From assembly GCA_024336345.1 (NCBI GenBank), contig JANFOG010000001.1, positions 4,030,001 through 4,094,000 on the forward strand: a DNA stretch of 64,000 nucleotides. Direction: 5' to 3'. How positions within the stretch are numbered: the stretch's first letter is position 1; each line of letters begins with the position of its first letter. Position numbers and translations under genes: made by a program. The DNA comes from Mariannaea sp. PMI_226. Taxonomy: Eukaryota > Ascomycota > Sordariomycetes > Hypocreales > Nectriaceae. Shown here piece after piece: positions 45,067-57,208 of this stretch. Below the pieces are notes generated by a model, which made no database searches, had not been told where the DNA came from, and saw only the letters and a program-made list of their open reading frames with translations.

Positions 45067-48000
45067 CCGAAAGATTGCAAGATCCTCCGTCGATTGATGT
45101 AGTGAGACTGGGGGGTGACTGTCCGTGAAGCGTGGGGTGACTATGATGTGCCAGAAAATTCAGAAAAATTCAGGCTTGGAGCTGATGCGGGATTGTTTGA
45201 GGCCACGCAGCTTGCCAGAAACGGTGTTTCGAAATGCGCAAAGGGGTAAACAAAAAAGATCCAAGGCGGAACCCCAAAAAAAAATAGAAAGAAAAAAGGC
45301 GTTGAAAGGAGCAGCTCTACAGCAGCGCGATGGCGTGGAGCAACGTGAACAAGATATAGAAAAGAAGGGCGAAGAAGTTGGATCGTTGACGTGTTGGTGA
45401 TATGAGGTTGAAAAGGAGACGAGCAGGAGGAGAAGTGGTGGTGGTGGTAGTAGTAGTAGTGAAACTCAAAAGGCAGCAGCAACCAACAGCTGGGTGACAG
45501 GCGCCTTGGTTCAGCCACTTAATCTCCAGCTGAGCTCCTGAGGAGGAGCCAGAGAGACTGAGAGCGAGAGAGAAAGGAGAGAAAAACAATTGCTTCTATC
45601 GATTCTCCAGATTGTGTTGTCTTCTTCTTTTTTTCCTAATTCGCTTCGCTTTCTCCTTCGCACCGCCTACTTTACCGTCGTTGGCGAATTCTCTCGACTG
45701 ATTGACCGTTCCGCTAATGAATACGTCACCCAATGAAGCTTTGGCTAGGTAGTTTGTTACAGAGACCGTGCCTCTCTAATAAGTATGAGTGGCTCTCCTT
45801 TCAACAGTCAAACCACTTTCTGCCACACACAAAAGCCCCCCCAATAATACTGGCAGCAGTATTCGTCAAGAATTGCCAGTTGCTGATGTAAATCTTTGCA
45901 GCACGGACGGCGGGATGGAAAGACTTCTCAGCTGTCGGGCTCCGTTAATTATGAACGTGGTTCGGTTCGGGATCCGCGGCCCCAGCGTCAGTTGACAAGA
46001 TGTCAAGCACCCAGGTAAGGCAATGATTACCTACCTACTACCTAGGGAGATATGATGCCTACTATATACACTGGAGTAAAGAAGGGTTAAGGGGATTCAA
46101 GGGCAAAGATAGTGAGAATAACTTTGGCGGGGTCGAAAAGGAGAATGAAAGGTGACGGGGAAATGGGTGGGGAGCGTTCATCATATAATTTAAATAAAAT
46201 ATCGACTAAAATAACTAAATAGAAATCGTTGGGATAAGTATTGAATTTTGGTTGAAGTTGCATATGGGTTTTTGGGCATAACTACCTAGCTGAGCTAATT
46301 CCCCAGACTCCCTCTCCTACTACTATTACTTTGTAGTACTCCTCCTGCAGTCAAGCCTGGATTCCGTCCAATCGCTCCCTGTCGCGTGCTCTACTTTGCC
46401 TCGTTTATACATGCAGGATCCCAACCAACGCCTCTCTCCCCCCCATCTTCCCTTCTCTTCACTAACTCGTAGCGTACCAAAGCCGATGAATGTGTCTTCG
46501 CTCTAATCTCCATTACAGGTTTCTATACGAATTGCCCTTGGCAATGCTGCGGGGTCTCCCCCCCCCGGCTTCTCAAGCGTCCCATCAGCGGACTCTCTTG
46601 CCCAATCTAGCTACCTCCGTTCGCTTCACCACCATCGATATTCACCTTCTCACATGATGTTAGACTGTACCAACCTTGCCCGTCACTTCCCCCTCTCCAC
46701 GTCAGTACCTTGCTTGTGTTCATCAGATCTCCAGTGCCACAGCATACACATGCGTCCTTCCAGGAGCATCTATGGTTCTTTGTGGCAACTAGCTCTCCAA
46801 CGAGAAGGTCAACAAGTTGACGAAGATCACTGCTATAGCCCCCCCACGATCACCCCGAGATCAATATTGAGTCAGGAATAGCTCCAAGACAGCCAGGAAC
46901 AACGTCTAATTATGGGTTCAACTTTAACCTCGGATGACATTCCCCCTCCTCATTGAGGAAAAGGGTGTGTGGACTAAGCTCCAGCTACTTTGGACTACAA
47001 GAAACCTTGACATCGTCATACCTTGAGACCACGCCGCACAACGTCTTCCAACAGCACCTCCCTCCATCCACATCCTGGCCAAATCTGTACATAACTACGA
47101 ACCCTTCATCTAGACACATGCGCCGCTAATCCAGCAGGAGGACCCTGTTCGCCCGTCTCTCCGGCTTTGACACTCACTTCCCCAAACTTTGAACATGCAC
47201 TCGTCTCCTCATTCACATGGCATGATGCTCGGTCTGGAAAGAAAAAAAGCCCGGCATTTTCGGCCAAAGCATTTCTCTCTTGTAATACAGGCGCTTCTCG
47301 ACCCCTCAAGCTCCTACTATCGATATTTCAAATTCCAAGTTGTAGACGGGGGAGATGATATACGTCCGGTGCTATATGAAAGTAAATATGTTTATTGGTC
47401 GGAACCCTTTTCATCGCTGAAAACCTTAGGACACCCAAACAAATGATCTGGTCCATTCAAAAGTTTATTTCAACCATCAAGTCGAGCTCGGTGTTGAGAC
47501 CGGAGATATTACCTCCCCTCCCAAGCACAACAGCCAACAACCCTTATGCAATCTCTGTCGACATGAGTCCTATTTGCTTAGTTCCTGGGAGTAAAACTTA
47601 TTGATCTACGATGTATTGCTCACATATGAAGATATAGTATATCGAGGGCCAAAAGGTAGCATTCACGAAATTGAAAAGGGCTGTAGTTTTTTTTAATTAT
47701 CCATACCCATGTTCACAACAGCCTTGAAGCTCTTGATTAATATACATGCCACATATTTTACTGGGTTCAACAAGTCACAATTGTCAACCTAAGTTGCGGG
47801 AAGAGTGGCACAAGCACTCAATTCCTGTTAAGCGCTGACTATAACTTTAGCCCTACTAAGCTTGTTTTTGGTCTAATACATGTCATTTCCTTATTACACC
47901 TAGGTACTCAACAGGAGCAAAGTGTAAGCTACAGTTCACGTCTTTTCAAAAACAAAGTCAGAAACATTGCTCCGATCATTTGTATCCAACAGCCAGTCGA

Positions 48001-48910
48001 AACATACGCCAGCTTGTTTCAAGGGCGTGCAGAGCCAGCGAAGACAATAACATAGCCGCAGCAAACAAGTCCAAGCTGATATATACTCTGCTTGCTTGCC
48101 CAGATTGAACTCCTGACGAAGCTGCTGGCGTAATCTGGACCTTATATACTACAACCCAGATACGGCAAATTCATCGATGCAGCGCCTTGTAGAACGTATG
48201 GGTCAGATTTATTCTACTTTTGATCAGTGCATTGGTGCGAAGTGGTTATTGTAGTGAAAGAATTGGTACAGTGCAACGGAATACACAACTGAGGTATACT
48301 TGAATATGAGTTTACAAAAAATCAAGGTATATCTAGCTTGAACATGCTACGACAGGAATGTTGGCTTTGTTAATGGACCTCGACATCCATGGTGACAGCA
48401 TTGTCAGGATGTCGCGGTGAGTATAGAGTCATAAGTTGATCTTCCTTGCACAAAAATTGAAATGAACCACTGGGAAGTATGGTAAATTTCAGAGTGAGTC
48501 AAGGGTTGAGTTTGGTTACATGTCACGCGTTTTCCAGAATTGTCACTTTCTTCACAGCATTATCGAGGGCTCTACGCCTCGGTATCTTCTGAGGTGTCTC
48601 TCGGGGTTTAGCCCAAGAGTCCGTATTTGTCTCCCAGTGATAGGAGACCACCAGAGACAACCGGCGTAAGGTGAAAAACATTATTCAGGGCGTTGCAGCA
48701 TATGATACAAGACGGCTACCACTCTCGACCGGGCCGAAATGAGGTTCGGTAACGGAGAGGCAGATAGATCGTACAAGAGAGACCCTCCACGTGCTGCGTG
48801 GGCAGCCATCGCCCCGTTCCGGCACAAGGTGATTTTCGACATGGGTATCGTCATCTAGTCGGGACTGATCGCGTTGAATTGAGTGACTAGGCTTGGTCGA
48901 CGCGAATATT
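45067..48910. other. 3.8 kb intergenic region
   Basis: No recognisable gene. It contains the transporter promoter and a (GTG)n(TAG)n microsatellite (45435-45460). A CCTACCTACTACCTAGG-type block lies near 46029, and CT-rich then AT-rich stretches follow. The short ORFs show no domain or consistent codon bias. Confidence 0.5.
45435..45460. repeat. (GTG)n(TAG)n microsatellite
   Basis: A triplet tract GTGGTGGTGGTG passes into TAGTAGTAGTAG, in the promoter of the transporter gene on the other strand. Confidence 0.8.
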
Positions 48911-49734
48911 TTACTTGAGCTTGGACCACAGCTTGGGGGCAGCACAGGCAGTGGCGCAGTGGGCGAGATGGAAAACTTTCCGAGTGTTAGTTTCAAGTCA
49001 AAGTTCGTAAGGGATTGCGTATCGGTGTCGCCGTGGTCGTGGGGACTCCATTGGCGATATCTTCAACGCAGCGGGCAATACGTACACTCCTCAACACAGT
49101 CCTCCTTAGCACCACCTTCGCTCTCCTGCTGCTGAACACGCTCAACGCACTCGTCGAAGTGGTGCTTAGCAGGAGCACATTGGGCGGAGTTCCGGCATTC
49201 TATCATTGTTGACGTCAGTATAAACTCGACCAATTGGCCTCGACAGAGCTCTTATCCGGGCCGCTTAGAGAGGTGTAGCTTAAATGGCTCGTTACGGTCG
49301 GACGGAGGTGTTCGGCTTCGTGGTGAAGGAAAAAGGATAGGGAGATAACGGACCTTCCTCAAGGACGTCCTTAGGGTCGACAAGCTCTTCCTCGTCTTCC
49401 TCCTCCTCCTCCTCCTCCTCTTCCTCCTCAGCTTCGGCCTCAGGCTCGTCGGCAGACTCCTTGGTCTCGGTCTCAGGCTGCTCCTCCTATTCACGCCAGT
49501 CAGTGGAATTCTTTTGCGACTAGCTTGTAGTCAATGAAATATCTCAAATGGCCGCGATGAGCGCGACGCAATTGATGTATGTGGTGTTGTTCAGGATGAC
49601 AGAAATCTGCTCGTCGGGCGGCGGGAGCAGCAGGTGAATCGTACCTTGGGCTCCTCAACGGGGGCCTCGGCCTCAACGACGCTCCACGGCGTCACGGCCT
49701 CAACAATGTCTGAAAAGGCGTCCCAGATACCCAT
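48911..49734 (-). CDS. QCR6: Ubiquinol-cytochrome c reductase hinge protein Qcr6
   Basis: Four exons, 49734-49645, 49486-49354, 49199-49086 and 48975-48911, give 133 residues. MGIWDAFSDIVEAVTPW starts the protein. Exon 2 encodes a run of Glu/Asp (a tract of more than ten Glu) ending in EEELVDPKDVLEE. Exons 3 and 4 give the twin-Cys helical hairpin ECRNSAQCAPAKHHFDECVERV, CVEEFFHLAHC and APKLWSKLK. Cys pairs spaced as in the CX9C-type hinge protein and the acidic arm identify Qcr6. It sits on the intermembrane-space side of complex III, beside cytochrome c1, and helps cytochrome c docking. Three introns in so short a gene, one with an unusual GTCCGT donor, explain why no long frame is visible. 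The splice phases are mutually consistent. Confidence 0.92.
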
Positions 49735-50336
49735 TGCGACAGGCGGAATAAATTCACAACGACGAGTGGTGGTTTCGATTGAGGATATCGTTCCGGATCG
49801 TAAGAGGTCGGAAGCTTTCGGCCAAAGGCACGAAATGAAAACTGATGCGGAATTGAGGCATTTTGATTGGTCCTCACCAGCCGGCTTTGGTCACGAAATA
49901 TCGCACGTGATTCATCCATCTAAGCGTCCCTCTAGCTTTCGGTTCTGGCTTAGGTAAGCCGGCAGTGGAGTGGACTGATTAAGTCGGCAACCGGACTTCA
50001 GCCGCAATTTGCACATGGATGATTGAGACTGTGATCCTATTGTGTGTAATAAGGGAACGCCAAATCTTGAGAACATAATTTTCTAGACGTATAACTTCAT
50101 GAAGCCTTTTTATGAGAACCCGATGTCAAGCAACCGCCAGCATATGATTAAACTCTGAAGGGAAAAACCAAAAACAATCGACCGTTATATAGAACATGAC
50201 AAAATGACTGACAATTCTGAGGTCATAGCAGATCTCGATGGTGGTTGAGAATTTGCTTCACAAATATCGGCATCTATGGGCCATGGCTCATCTACATGGC
50301 ATCCTCCACTTCGTGAATTGCATTGATACTCCCGCG
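49735..50336. other. QCR6 promoter and 3' region of the GRAM gene
   Basis: This 600 bp separates two minus-strand genes. It should hold the QCR6 promoter and the 3' UTR of the WBP2-like gene. No credible ORF. Confidence 0.6.
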
Positions 50337-51158
50337 TTAATCATCATGCGTCCCTCTATCGATTTCTCCTCGAATATGATCCTCGAGCCGGATGCTTAGC
50401 TGCTGAGCCTGAGCTTCGTCATAGTCAGGCGGAGGCTCATCAGGAGCTCTCCGGCTATTGGTGCTATCAGATCGATCATGCCTGACGACCGTGAGGGAAC
50501 TGTCTGGTGCGCTCGCTTGGGTTGCTTGGGCTTCATAAGCAGGTAGTGGCTCATCGGGGACATCAACACCTGGGCCCATTTCACGCCGCATTTCCTGATA
50601 TTGAAATAGGCGTTCCCGTAATCTTATGTAGGCTTCGTTGAAATCCATCATGCCGCCATCTGAGAAAGTAAACTTGACTTCGATTCGGGGTATGTCTGGA
50701 GGAATCCCGCCTCCAGAAACTGGTACACAATCGGACTTCCAGACCCATCCCCACCACATGGAGGATGAAGTGCTGGAGTCCTGGAACTTGAGAATTGGCG
50801 CACTAAATGATTCGAACTTGGGTTCCTGGGTAGGTTTTGCGGGGAGGTAGACGATCTAGCAATGGTGAGCTTTTCAATGGCGCTGACGAGGCCCAGGCCA
50901 GTGTGAACATACTCTCTTATTTGTTAGGAACAAGGTGCCCTTATCACTCTTGCGTTGGAAGGAGGTACATCGCGCTCTCAGTTCCTGGGGCACAGACAGA
51001 TCGCATGAGATGCGGGACTCTAGTTTCTGAAGAATGCGCTCATTGCCGAGCTTCACAAAGCCGCCCTGGTTGAGCATAACCCAGCTGTCGACGTTGTCAG
51101 GGTCAATAGGCCGCGAAGGGGGACGGCTCGTGATGAGATAGTCATGAGGATTGTCCAT
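50337..51158 (-). CDS. WBP2-like GRAM domain protein with PPxY motif
   Basis: Two exons, 51158-50913 and 50855-50337, give 254 residues. The start MDNPHDYLITSRPP precedes a GRAM/PH-like domain (about residues 22-165). This has LNQGGFVKLGNERILQKLES, KGTLFLTNKRIVYLPAKP across the intron, SAPILKFQDSST, a WWGWVWKSD aromatic block and IEVKFTFSDGGMMDFNEAY. These are signatures of the WW-domain-binding protein 2 family, including the fission yeast stress-induced UPF0664 protein. The tail (about 180-254) is acidic and Pro-rich, with EPLPAYEAQ and a PPDY motif (consensus PPxY). PPxY recruits WW-domain proteins such as Rsp5/Nedd4 ubiquitin ligases. A membrane-adaptor role is inferred; no enzymatic function is expected. 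Confidence 0.85.
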
Positions 51159-51797
51159 GGTAGGGAGGCGGGGTCCATGACTCCATGGGCCGGTGATGGC
51201 GGGGCAGTCGTCGGACAGGCAAGACGGGGTAGGACGGAGGGAAGACGGGACAGACACGGAGGTTACGCGGGGGAGGATATCGGACGGTGGTTGCGGAGGG
51301 GGGGAGGTGGCGGGAGGATAAGGGTAAGATGGAACGGATGAAGGACGGGAGGATCGAAGGGGCGGGGAATGGAGATATAGTGAAGAGTGGCAAGACAGGA
51401 AAAGAAGAAGCTCATGAAATGGAGAGAGGAGGTTCGAGACCCGCGAAGGAGGCTTACTTTATTGACATTGTCGCAGACAGGGTTCAAGAGACCCTAGCTC
51501 AAGGACGGATGGCTCCAGGTTCCGTACCGGCAGGACGCGCTGTGCAGGCAGCTTTAGTAGCTCCGAGATCTTGGAGCGTGTGGCCCTTTGTGGTCCTTCT
51601 GGTCCCGTGGTGGAGTGGGTCAGGCCGGATGGGACTTCGCCTTTGAGGGGGCTTGCTGGTGTCAAGGCTGTTTTAGCAAGGCAGTTCAACGAGAGAACCC
51701 AGGCGCAGGTGGCTAGTGGCTGAAGGCTGGAGGCGATGCCGTAACTAATAGGTGGAGGAAGCAAGACAGGTGCGATTTCTGGCGGTTTGAGGCGAAG

Positions 51798-51868
51798 CGA
51801 GACGAGACGAGACGAGACGAGATGAGGGGCAAGCAGGCAAGCAATCAAGCAAGCAAGCAATCAAGCAA
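51798..51868. repeat. (GACGA)n and (AAGC/AATC)n arrays
   Basis: About five GACGA units are followed within 10 bp by a run of AAGC and AATC tetramers. Both are on the upstream side of the GRAM gene. Confidence 0.75.
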
Positions 51869-52159
51869 CAGGACGCGGAGCGGCTGACGGACGGGCGGGT
51901 GGGCAGGCGATAGATGGTGTGATGTCGCTTTGATGGCCAACAAGTAGCGAGTAACCGAGAGGATTAGCGAGCCAGAGCAAGGAGGAAAGTGAAACGGTGC
52001 AAAGTGAGAGCAGAGCAGAGGATCAAAGCAGTAGGTACGGCAGATGTAGGTCGCTGTAGCTCCGTAGCGCGAATACCTATCAGGCCGGTCTGGTCTGGTG
52101 TCGGGAAGGCTGGAAAAAGGTGCTGCAGATGGGAGGGGAAGAACAGTATGAAGAAATGA

Positions 52160-52177
52160 GTACGAAGTACTTTGTAC
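52160..52177. promoter_or_regulatory. Imperfect copy of the TACGAAGTAC palindrome
   Basis: GTACGAAGTACTTTGTAC differs at one base from the perfect palindrome at 27736-27753. It lies about 1 kb upstream of the GRAM gene start. Confidence 0.5.
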
Positions 52178-53520
52178 AGTACTTGGCAAAGAGGCAACCC
52201 CGGGTGATGGATGTTTAGTGCTCGATGTGACCGTACGTAGGCCTTTCTATCTGGACCGTCTCTGGGTCTCTGGATCTTGGGGTTTTATCTTGGTGCGGCT
52301 TCGGGTCCAATCATAGGTCCCAGGACCTCGTGAACTTGGCCTGGAAACGGGCTGCTGGTTCCCTTTCACAAGTGACGATGTAAACGGCTGACGGGGGGGG
52401 AGGAGGGGAGCAAATGGACGAGGGTGTCTCGGAGGTGCAAGTCAGAAGAGGGGGGGGGGTGGAAGGAGAGTAGGAATTGGTTGGGACGGGATGGACAAGT
52501 TGCGGTTGGAACTTGGGAGAGAGCGAATATGTGAGAGACGGAGAGAAGGTCGGAGCACAGTGTGATGCAGTGCTTGGACAAGTTGGGCGCGATAAGTGGG
52601 CTCTGCGTTGCCTCTGGTTCGTGTTCGTTGCGTTACGTCGCTTTGCGTTGTGTTGGGCTGAGCTGAGATGGAGCTGCTTGGCTGCCAAATTGACTTGAGG
52701 TGCTTTGGGCAGGCAATTATTGCTAGGATGAGCTTGTGAGCCACCGAAGCTACCATTGATGGAAGTTTGGTTTGGTTTTCGGGGTAGGGGCTGGTATTGT
52801 GCTGTGCCCAACGCTCGTGTGAGTGACCCTCAACCTTAACTTTCTACCATAGTACTAAAAATCTAAGAGTGCCCATAACTAACACCAGCCCTTGACCATG
52901 AAGCCGCCAATGTCACTTTGCAGCCTGTACTGTCACTGTGTATGCCCTGGAGTTAAGCTGGACTTACACCTATAAAACCGCAAGTAGTTACCAGGCACCC
53001 AAGCAAACTACCTGGAGATCCGGTAACGAGTCGGGCAGTGCGTCATCTGATGATATCTGCCTGATAGCAAACCAGGAGAGGCGACTGTGTGGTACAGGAT
53101 GAGCAAAGGAGAGGCTCTTCCTCCCTGCAACATTTCCGCTCTGGCCACATCCCGCGGAGGATCGTCAATCGGCCAATGGACTAACCGCCTCTGAATCAGG
53201 CCTCTTCACCACGTGCGATTGAAGTCCTTGCTCCTGCCTGACGTACGTACGCACATACTGTAGTGGCAAAAAAAAATTGGATCTTTCTTTCTTCATTTTG
53301 GGGTCGGGCAGCTCTTTCTCTTATGTTTCATCAAGGATCTACCTTCCTTGTCATGGTTGCAAGAGCAGGAGCAGGAGCAACGAAGGAGCAATGTGCAAGG
53401 GCAAGGCAGGTGCATCAGAAACCACCACGCCAAACCAAATGAGCCGTCCACTCCACCCTTTCTATGCCAGCCATGAACCAAACCAAACCTGCTAGTTAGG
53501 CGTAGTACTTCTAACGTAAG

Positions 53521-53556
53521 GTGGTGGTGATCGTGGTGGTGGTGGTGGTGGGTGGT
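53521..53556. repeat. GGT triplet tract
   Basis: GTGGTGGTGATCGTGG and further GGT units form an imperfect triplet repeat in non-coding DNA. Confidence 0.75.
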
Positions 53557-55479
53557 ACACGATCCTGTCACCTTACCAACCACAGCAATTGATTACAGTA
53601 CTGTATCCCAGACGCTTTACTCCCACCCTCACCATGGCTTCTCTCATTCACCTTGCGCGTTGCCAATGGTATAATTAGTCAATATTGCCTACTATTACGG
53701 CATCAACTTCTTTCCACCCTCTCCTCAACTCCGAAAGCCCCTGCAACCAAAACCCCGGCCCTGTCAGCGCTATTCCGTCCCCTCTTGGCCTTTCCCACCC
53801 CGTCGTTACACATTCATACATGATTATCTGGTCTTCAAGACCTGGCCAATATTTTTTTTTTTTTGCCTTATGTGTCCGAGCTGTCCGAGTCCGAATCCTT
53901 CAGGGCTCTGACAGTATTATATTTGGTTCAGCAAGCTTTGGCAAATAGACACCAGTCTATCTTCTCATGTCCCAGCTTCTCTTTGTGAGTACTTCAATGC
54001 GCTGTACATACTATGACGATCCGAGAATAGATCCATCACCCCTCATAGCGAGGTCCTCACTTCGAAGAGTTCTAGTCCAAACAGGCTGCTCACAAGCCCG
54101 ATTAGATGCGACCCAAGCATCATACGGTCCTCTCGGTCAACTCGCCTTGGCTCTCGCCAAGTGAGAGTACTGTTGCGGCCATATTTTAGACACTTTGTAT
54201 GGCTACCATGGGTCTCCATCGTGGTCTCTGGGAGAGGCGCGCCGGCTAGTGACCATGCAGAAAGACGCATGGCTCGAAGCCAGCGTGAACTTGTATCTCC
54301 ACAGCCAAGCGCCTGAGTCTGCCAATCACACCTCTCCCGATGGAGTGTTTACCTACATTGTTCTTCATTCAAACGACCATCACCCAGGCCGAAAGCAATC
54401 ATGTATGGCATGCATTGTTTTAGCCTGCATTGGTTCTGGACACCAGCAACGGGGCTGGCCGCTGGCTCTAGGGGCCGGAGAATGAATCAGGTTTGTGTGA
54501 TACACTGTCCCCATCCACATTTTTATCTCAATTTTGTCTGTCCTGCCCAAATAGTGAAATTGTTGGGCGAGCTCCATATCTGAACGTGAGTTGGTGGCTC
54601 ATCCCGTCCATTATCAGCAGGCGCCACAGCGAGGGGTCGCCATGTGAAGGGTAATTGACGTGGTGCTGATCCCCCTCAACTCACCCCTCTTTCGGCGACC
54701 CCCTGGTCAACCCAATCCTTAGGTACTAGGGCAATATCACAGCTTCGTTGTAGGGCATAGAAAATAGAATATGGTAGGCATTGCGGCCCCGCTCCCCAGC
54801 TGCTGACGAGAAGGGTTTAAATATCTGGAAGCCTCCGAGAACAGCTGATAGTGGAAGCTTGGACACGCTATTGATGAAAATCCAGCCTCCAAGATCTGTG
54901 ATACAGCGCACTAGGAAGACGTTCCGACTGACCTGACCCAGGAAATATTGAACTTGCCTCGCAGGACGATAATGTGCGCTGCACACTACAATGTGTGCCC
55001 TTCTCTTGGGACATAGTCTACATGATCTACTATTGGCCGTAACTGTACTCCGACCATGCGTCTCCTTGCTTGCGTTGTTAAGCGAGCCCTAGATGTCATC
55101 ACTTGGGATATTCTCTTCGCCCATCTTGCCGCTACCGCTAGCGGGGTCCCTGCTTCACTCGGCGACCTACGTGTCACTGCAGAAGCGCGGAGACGGTTGG
55201 TAATTGCTTTACCCCCAGGTTCTGGGTTTAGTCAAGCTGAGGCACAATTTGTGTGTCTATCTCGAACCTGAGGAGTAGGGGTGCCCATGATGTTGCGATT
55301 CTTCTACACCGAGGTTGCAGAATGGAATCTCATAGGATGATATTCCTTGCTAGATCTATCCATGCTCACAGCCTTTGCTTCTTTCTTCCCGACGACCCTT
55401 TTCCCCTCCTCCCGAACTAGCAATTTCAAGTAATGATCCGACAGGCACACACGGCAGTGGCTAACAGTATGGTTACATT

Positions 55480-55717
55480 TTACTTGATTCTGCCCTCGAT
55501 ATTCTCAATCGTCGGCTCTTGAGGCGGGGGAAAGATTTTCTCCTTGACGTAACCTTGCCTGGACATGACTGCCATGACTCGGTTTAATGCTGCATCCTGC
55601 AAAGACCACGACAAGCGCGGCAATAAGGATGCCAAATGAGAATACGGTTTTCATGTCCCAAAAGACGTTTGGTCTCAAATCTGCGTCTCTTCCCCTGCCA
55701 CCGTCTTTCGCAGACAC
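55480..55717 (-). CDS. Possible small gene, structure unresolved
   Basis: Two overlapping frames look protein-like here. One reads MKTVFSFGILIAALVVVFAG from ATG 55654, a strongly hydrophobic helix, and stops at about 55505. The other, open to TAA at 55480, reads ALNRVMAVMSRQGYVKEK and then FPPPQEPTIENIEGRIK, a plausible polar C-terminus. They can be joined by a 49-nt intron (55645-55597, GTATTC..TTTGCAG), which would place the hydrophobic stretch inside the intron. The sense exon upstream (AKDGGRGRDADLRPNVFWD) has no clear ATG start. Either a small membrane protein or a short spliced protein is possible. I do not recognise a family. Confidence 0.3.
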
Positions 55718-57208
55718 GTCACCTTCCTTTTTTTTTTTTCTCTCACCGGCTGTCTTCTCCCAAGAGTCCTAGTCGCCAACTTACACTGGTGGTGGCTGGT
55801 ATCGGCGCTGATGGCGTAACCAACAGACCATAGATAAAGTCCTCCACTTTCACGGCGAGCACAGAAGAAAGACACCAAAGCTCGCAGAGTGCTCTTCTGC
55901 TCTGCAGTAGCACTGAGAACGGGAAGTAGCCTAGCTTGACTCGTTTCTCCCGTGTTTGCTTTTTTCTACTCCCTCTTTTATGTACAGTACATTACTCCCT
56001 ACCCAGCCTCTAGCCCCACGGGCTGCTGCAGGTTGGATGAACGGGAGACTAGAATTGCGAATTTCCAGCCAATGCCGCATGGTCCGGAAAACTAGGGTCA
56101 AAAGCTCCCCTCCAACAAATCACTAGCGATCCCCATGCGAGGGGAATGGGATGTCTCAATTACCATGGTCTTGATCCATGGAGTCGGGCCCTTTGGTGAT
56201 ACATGGCATAAGCGTTGGAAGCAAGCCCTGCAAGAATGGACCAGACTAGCCAGTCTTGACTGTTCCCATGCCTCGAGATTGTCACTTGCCAAGGCCCTCA
56301 CCGACCAATATGAATGCCATATCGTCCATGTACTCTTTTTCCGTGATGACCCAGGTGTGATTCTTGAATTACATTGCAGCTTCAGCCTGCGACCAAGTAA
56401 GTTCAATGGTCTTGCTCTCAAACGCTGCAGCATGCACCACATGTAGCAGCGTCCTGTTCGTGTTCGGACTCATGGTACGTTCAAGCACTGGTTCATCATG
56501 AGTACGCAGTAAGGGACCAATAGTATATGGATGTCAGAAACGATATCCCACGCATGAACGCCCATGTCAACTTGAAGTTAGTAAGGAAGAGTTGATTCAC
56601 CAAAGCTGATCTGCGTACATTCATCGGTTCTCATTCAAGACCCCCCCCTCCCGGTCCCAGCCGTGCACTATACCCTCTTCCTCATATGCGTGCTCATACT
56701 TTGGTTTCTTTTTTTGCATCATCGCGTCAACAGTGACGATTGGCAACATCACACCCATACGACACAAGGATTAAATGCAATGATGAATAGGCGCAGTAAT
56801 ATATATCACTCAATATGGAGTCACTCCATGCAATCTTTTTTTTTAGGTCCTTTTTCCCACAATTTCTTTTTACGTCCTCACCATCAGAAGGGACGGAAGC
56901 TCAGCTAGTCTTTGCTATCATCAGTCTCACGTGCAGGATGCGGTAGTATCCGAGTTTAATTGGATGGCCGGGTTGACGGAGACTGGCCGGAATACGGACG
57001 TATCCCGAGTGTGAAGTCAAATCGATGGCATCCGGTAGACGCAGTCTCAACATCAAGGCAAAGAAAGAACGGAGCTTTCTAGAATTGTTTTGCTTTTCAC
57101 AAGCTGATTGGGTTCTTTTCTTTTTTGTTTTGTAAATTTCATCCAGTGGTGCAGGCAAGAAGGCATATGCAAGCTTATCCAAGACCACTTTGACATCACT
57201 CATTCATT
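55718..57208. other. Intergenic region upstream of the RraA-like gene
   Basis: There is no certain gene. A stretch at 56098-56446 is open on both strands (103 and 114 codons), but neither product resembles a family. Just before the start codon at 57209 there is a TTTTCTTTTTTGTTTTG pyrimidine tract typical of a fungal leader. Confidence 0.45.

Larger units (their letters stand above)
51159..55479. other. 4.3 kb gene-poor region
   Basis: No recognisable gene. The part next to the GRAM gene (51160-52800) is G/A-rich, with a GACGA array (about 51798-51822), an (AAGC/AATC) array (51830-51868), a G-run near 52390 and the one-mismatch palindrome copy at 52160-52177. A GGT-triplet tract lies at 53521-53556. 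Short ORFs on both strands show no domain. Confidence 0.5.

Noticed and set aside
51425..51445. GGTTCGAGACC resembling a tRNA B box
   Set aside because: The T-stem does not pair and no acceptor stem, anticodon arm or A box is found at the right distance.
52311..52811. 166-codon minus-strand frame
   Set aside because: It is Pro/Ser/Thr-rich from low-complexity DNA, with G-runs on the opposite strand and no recognisable motif.
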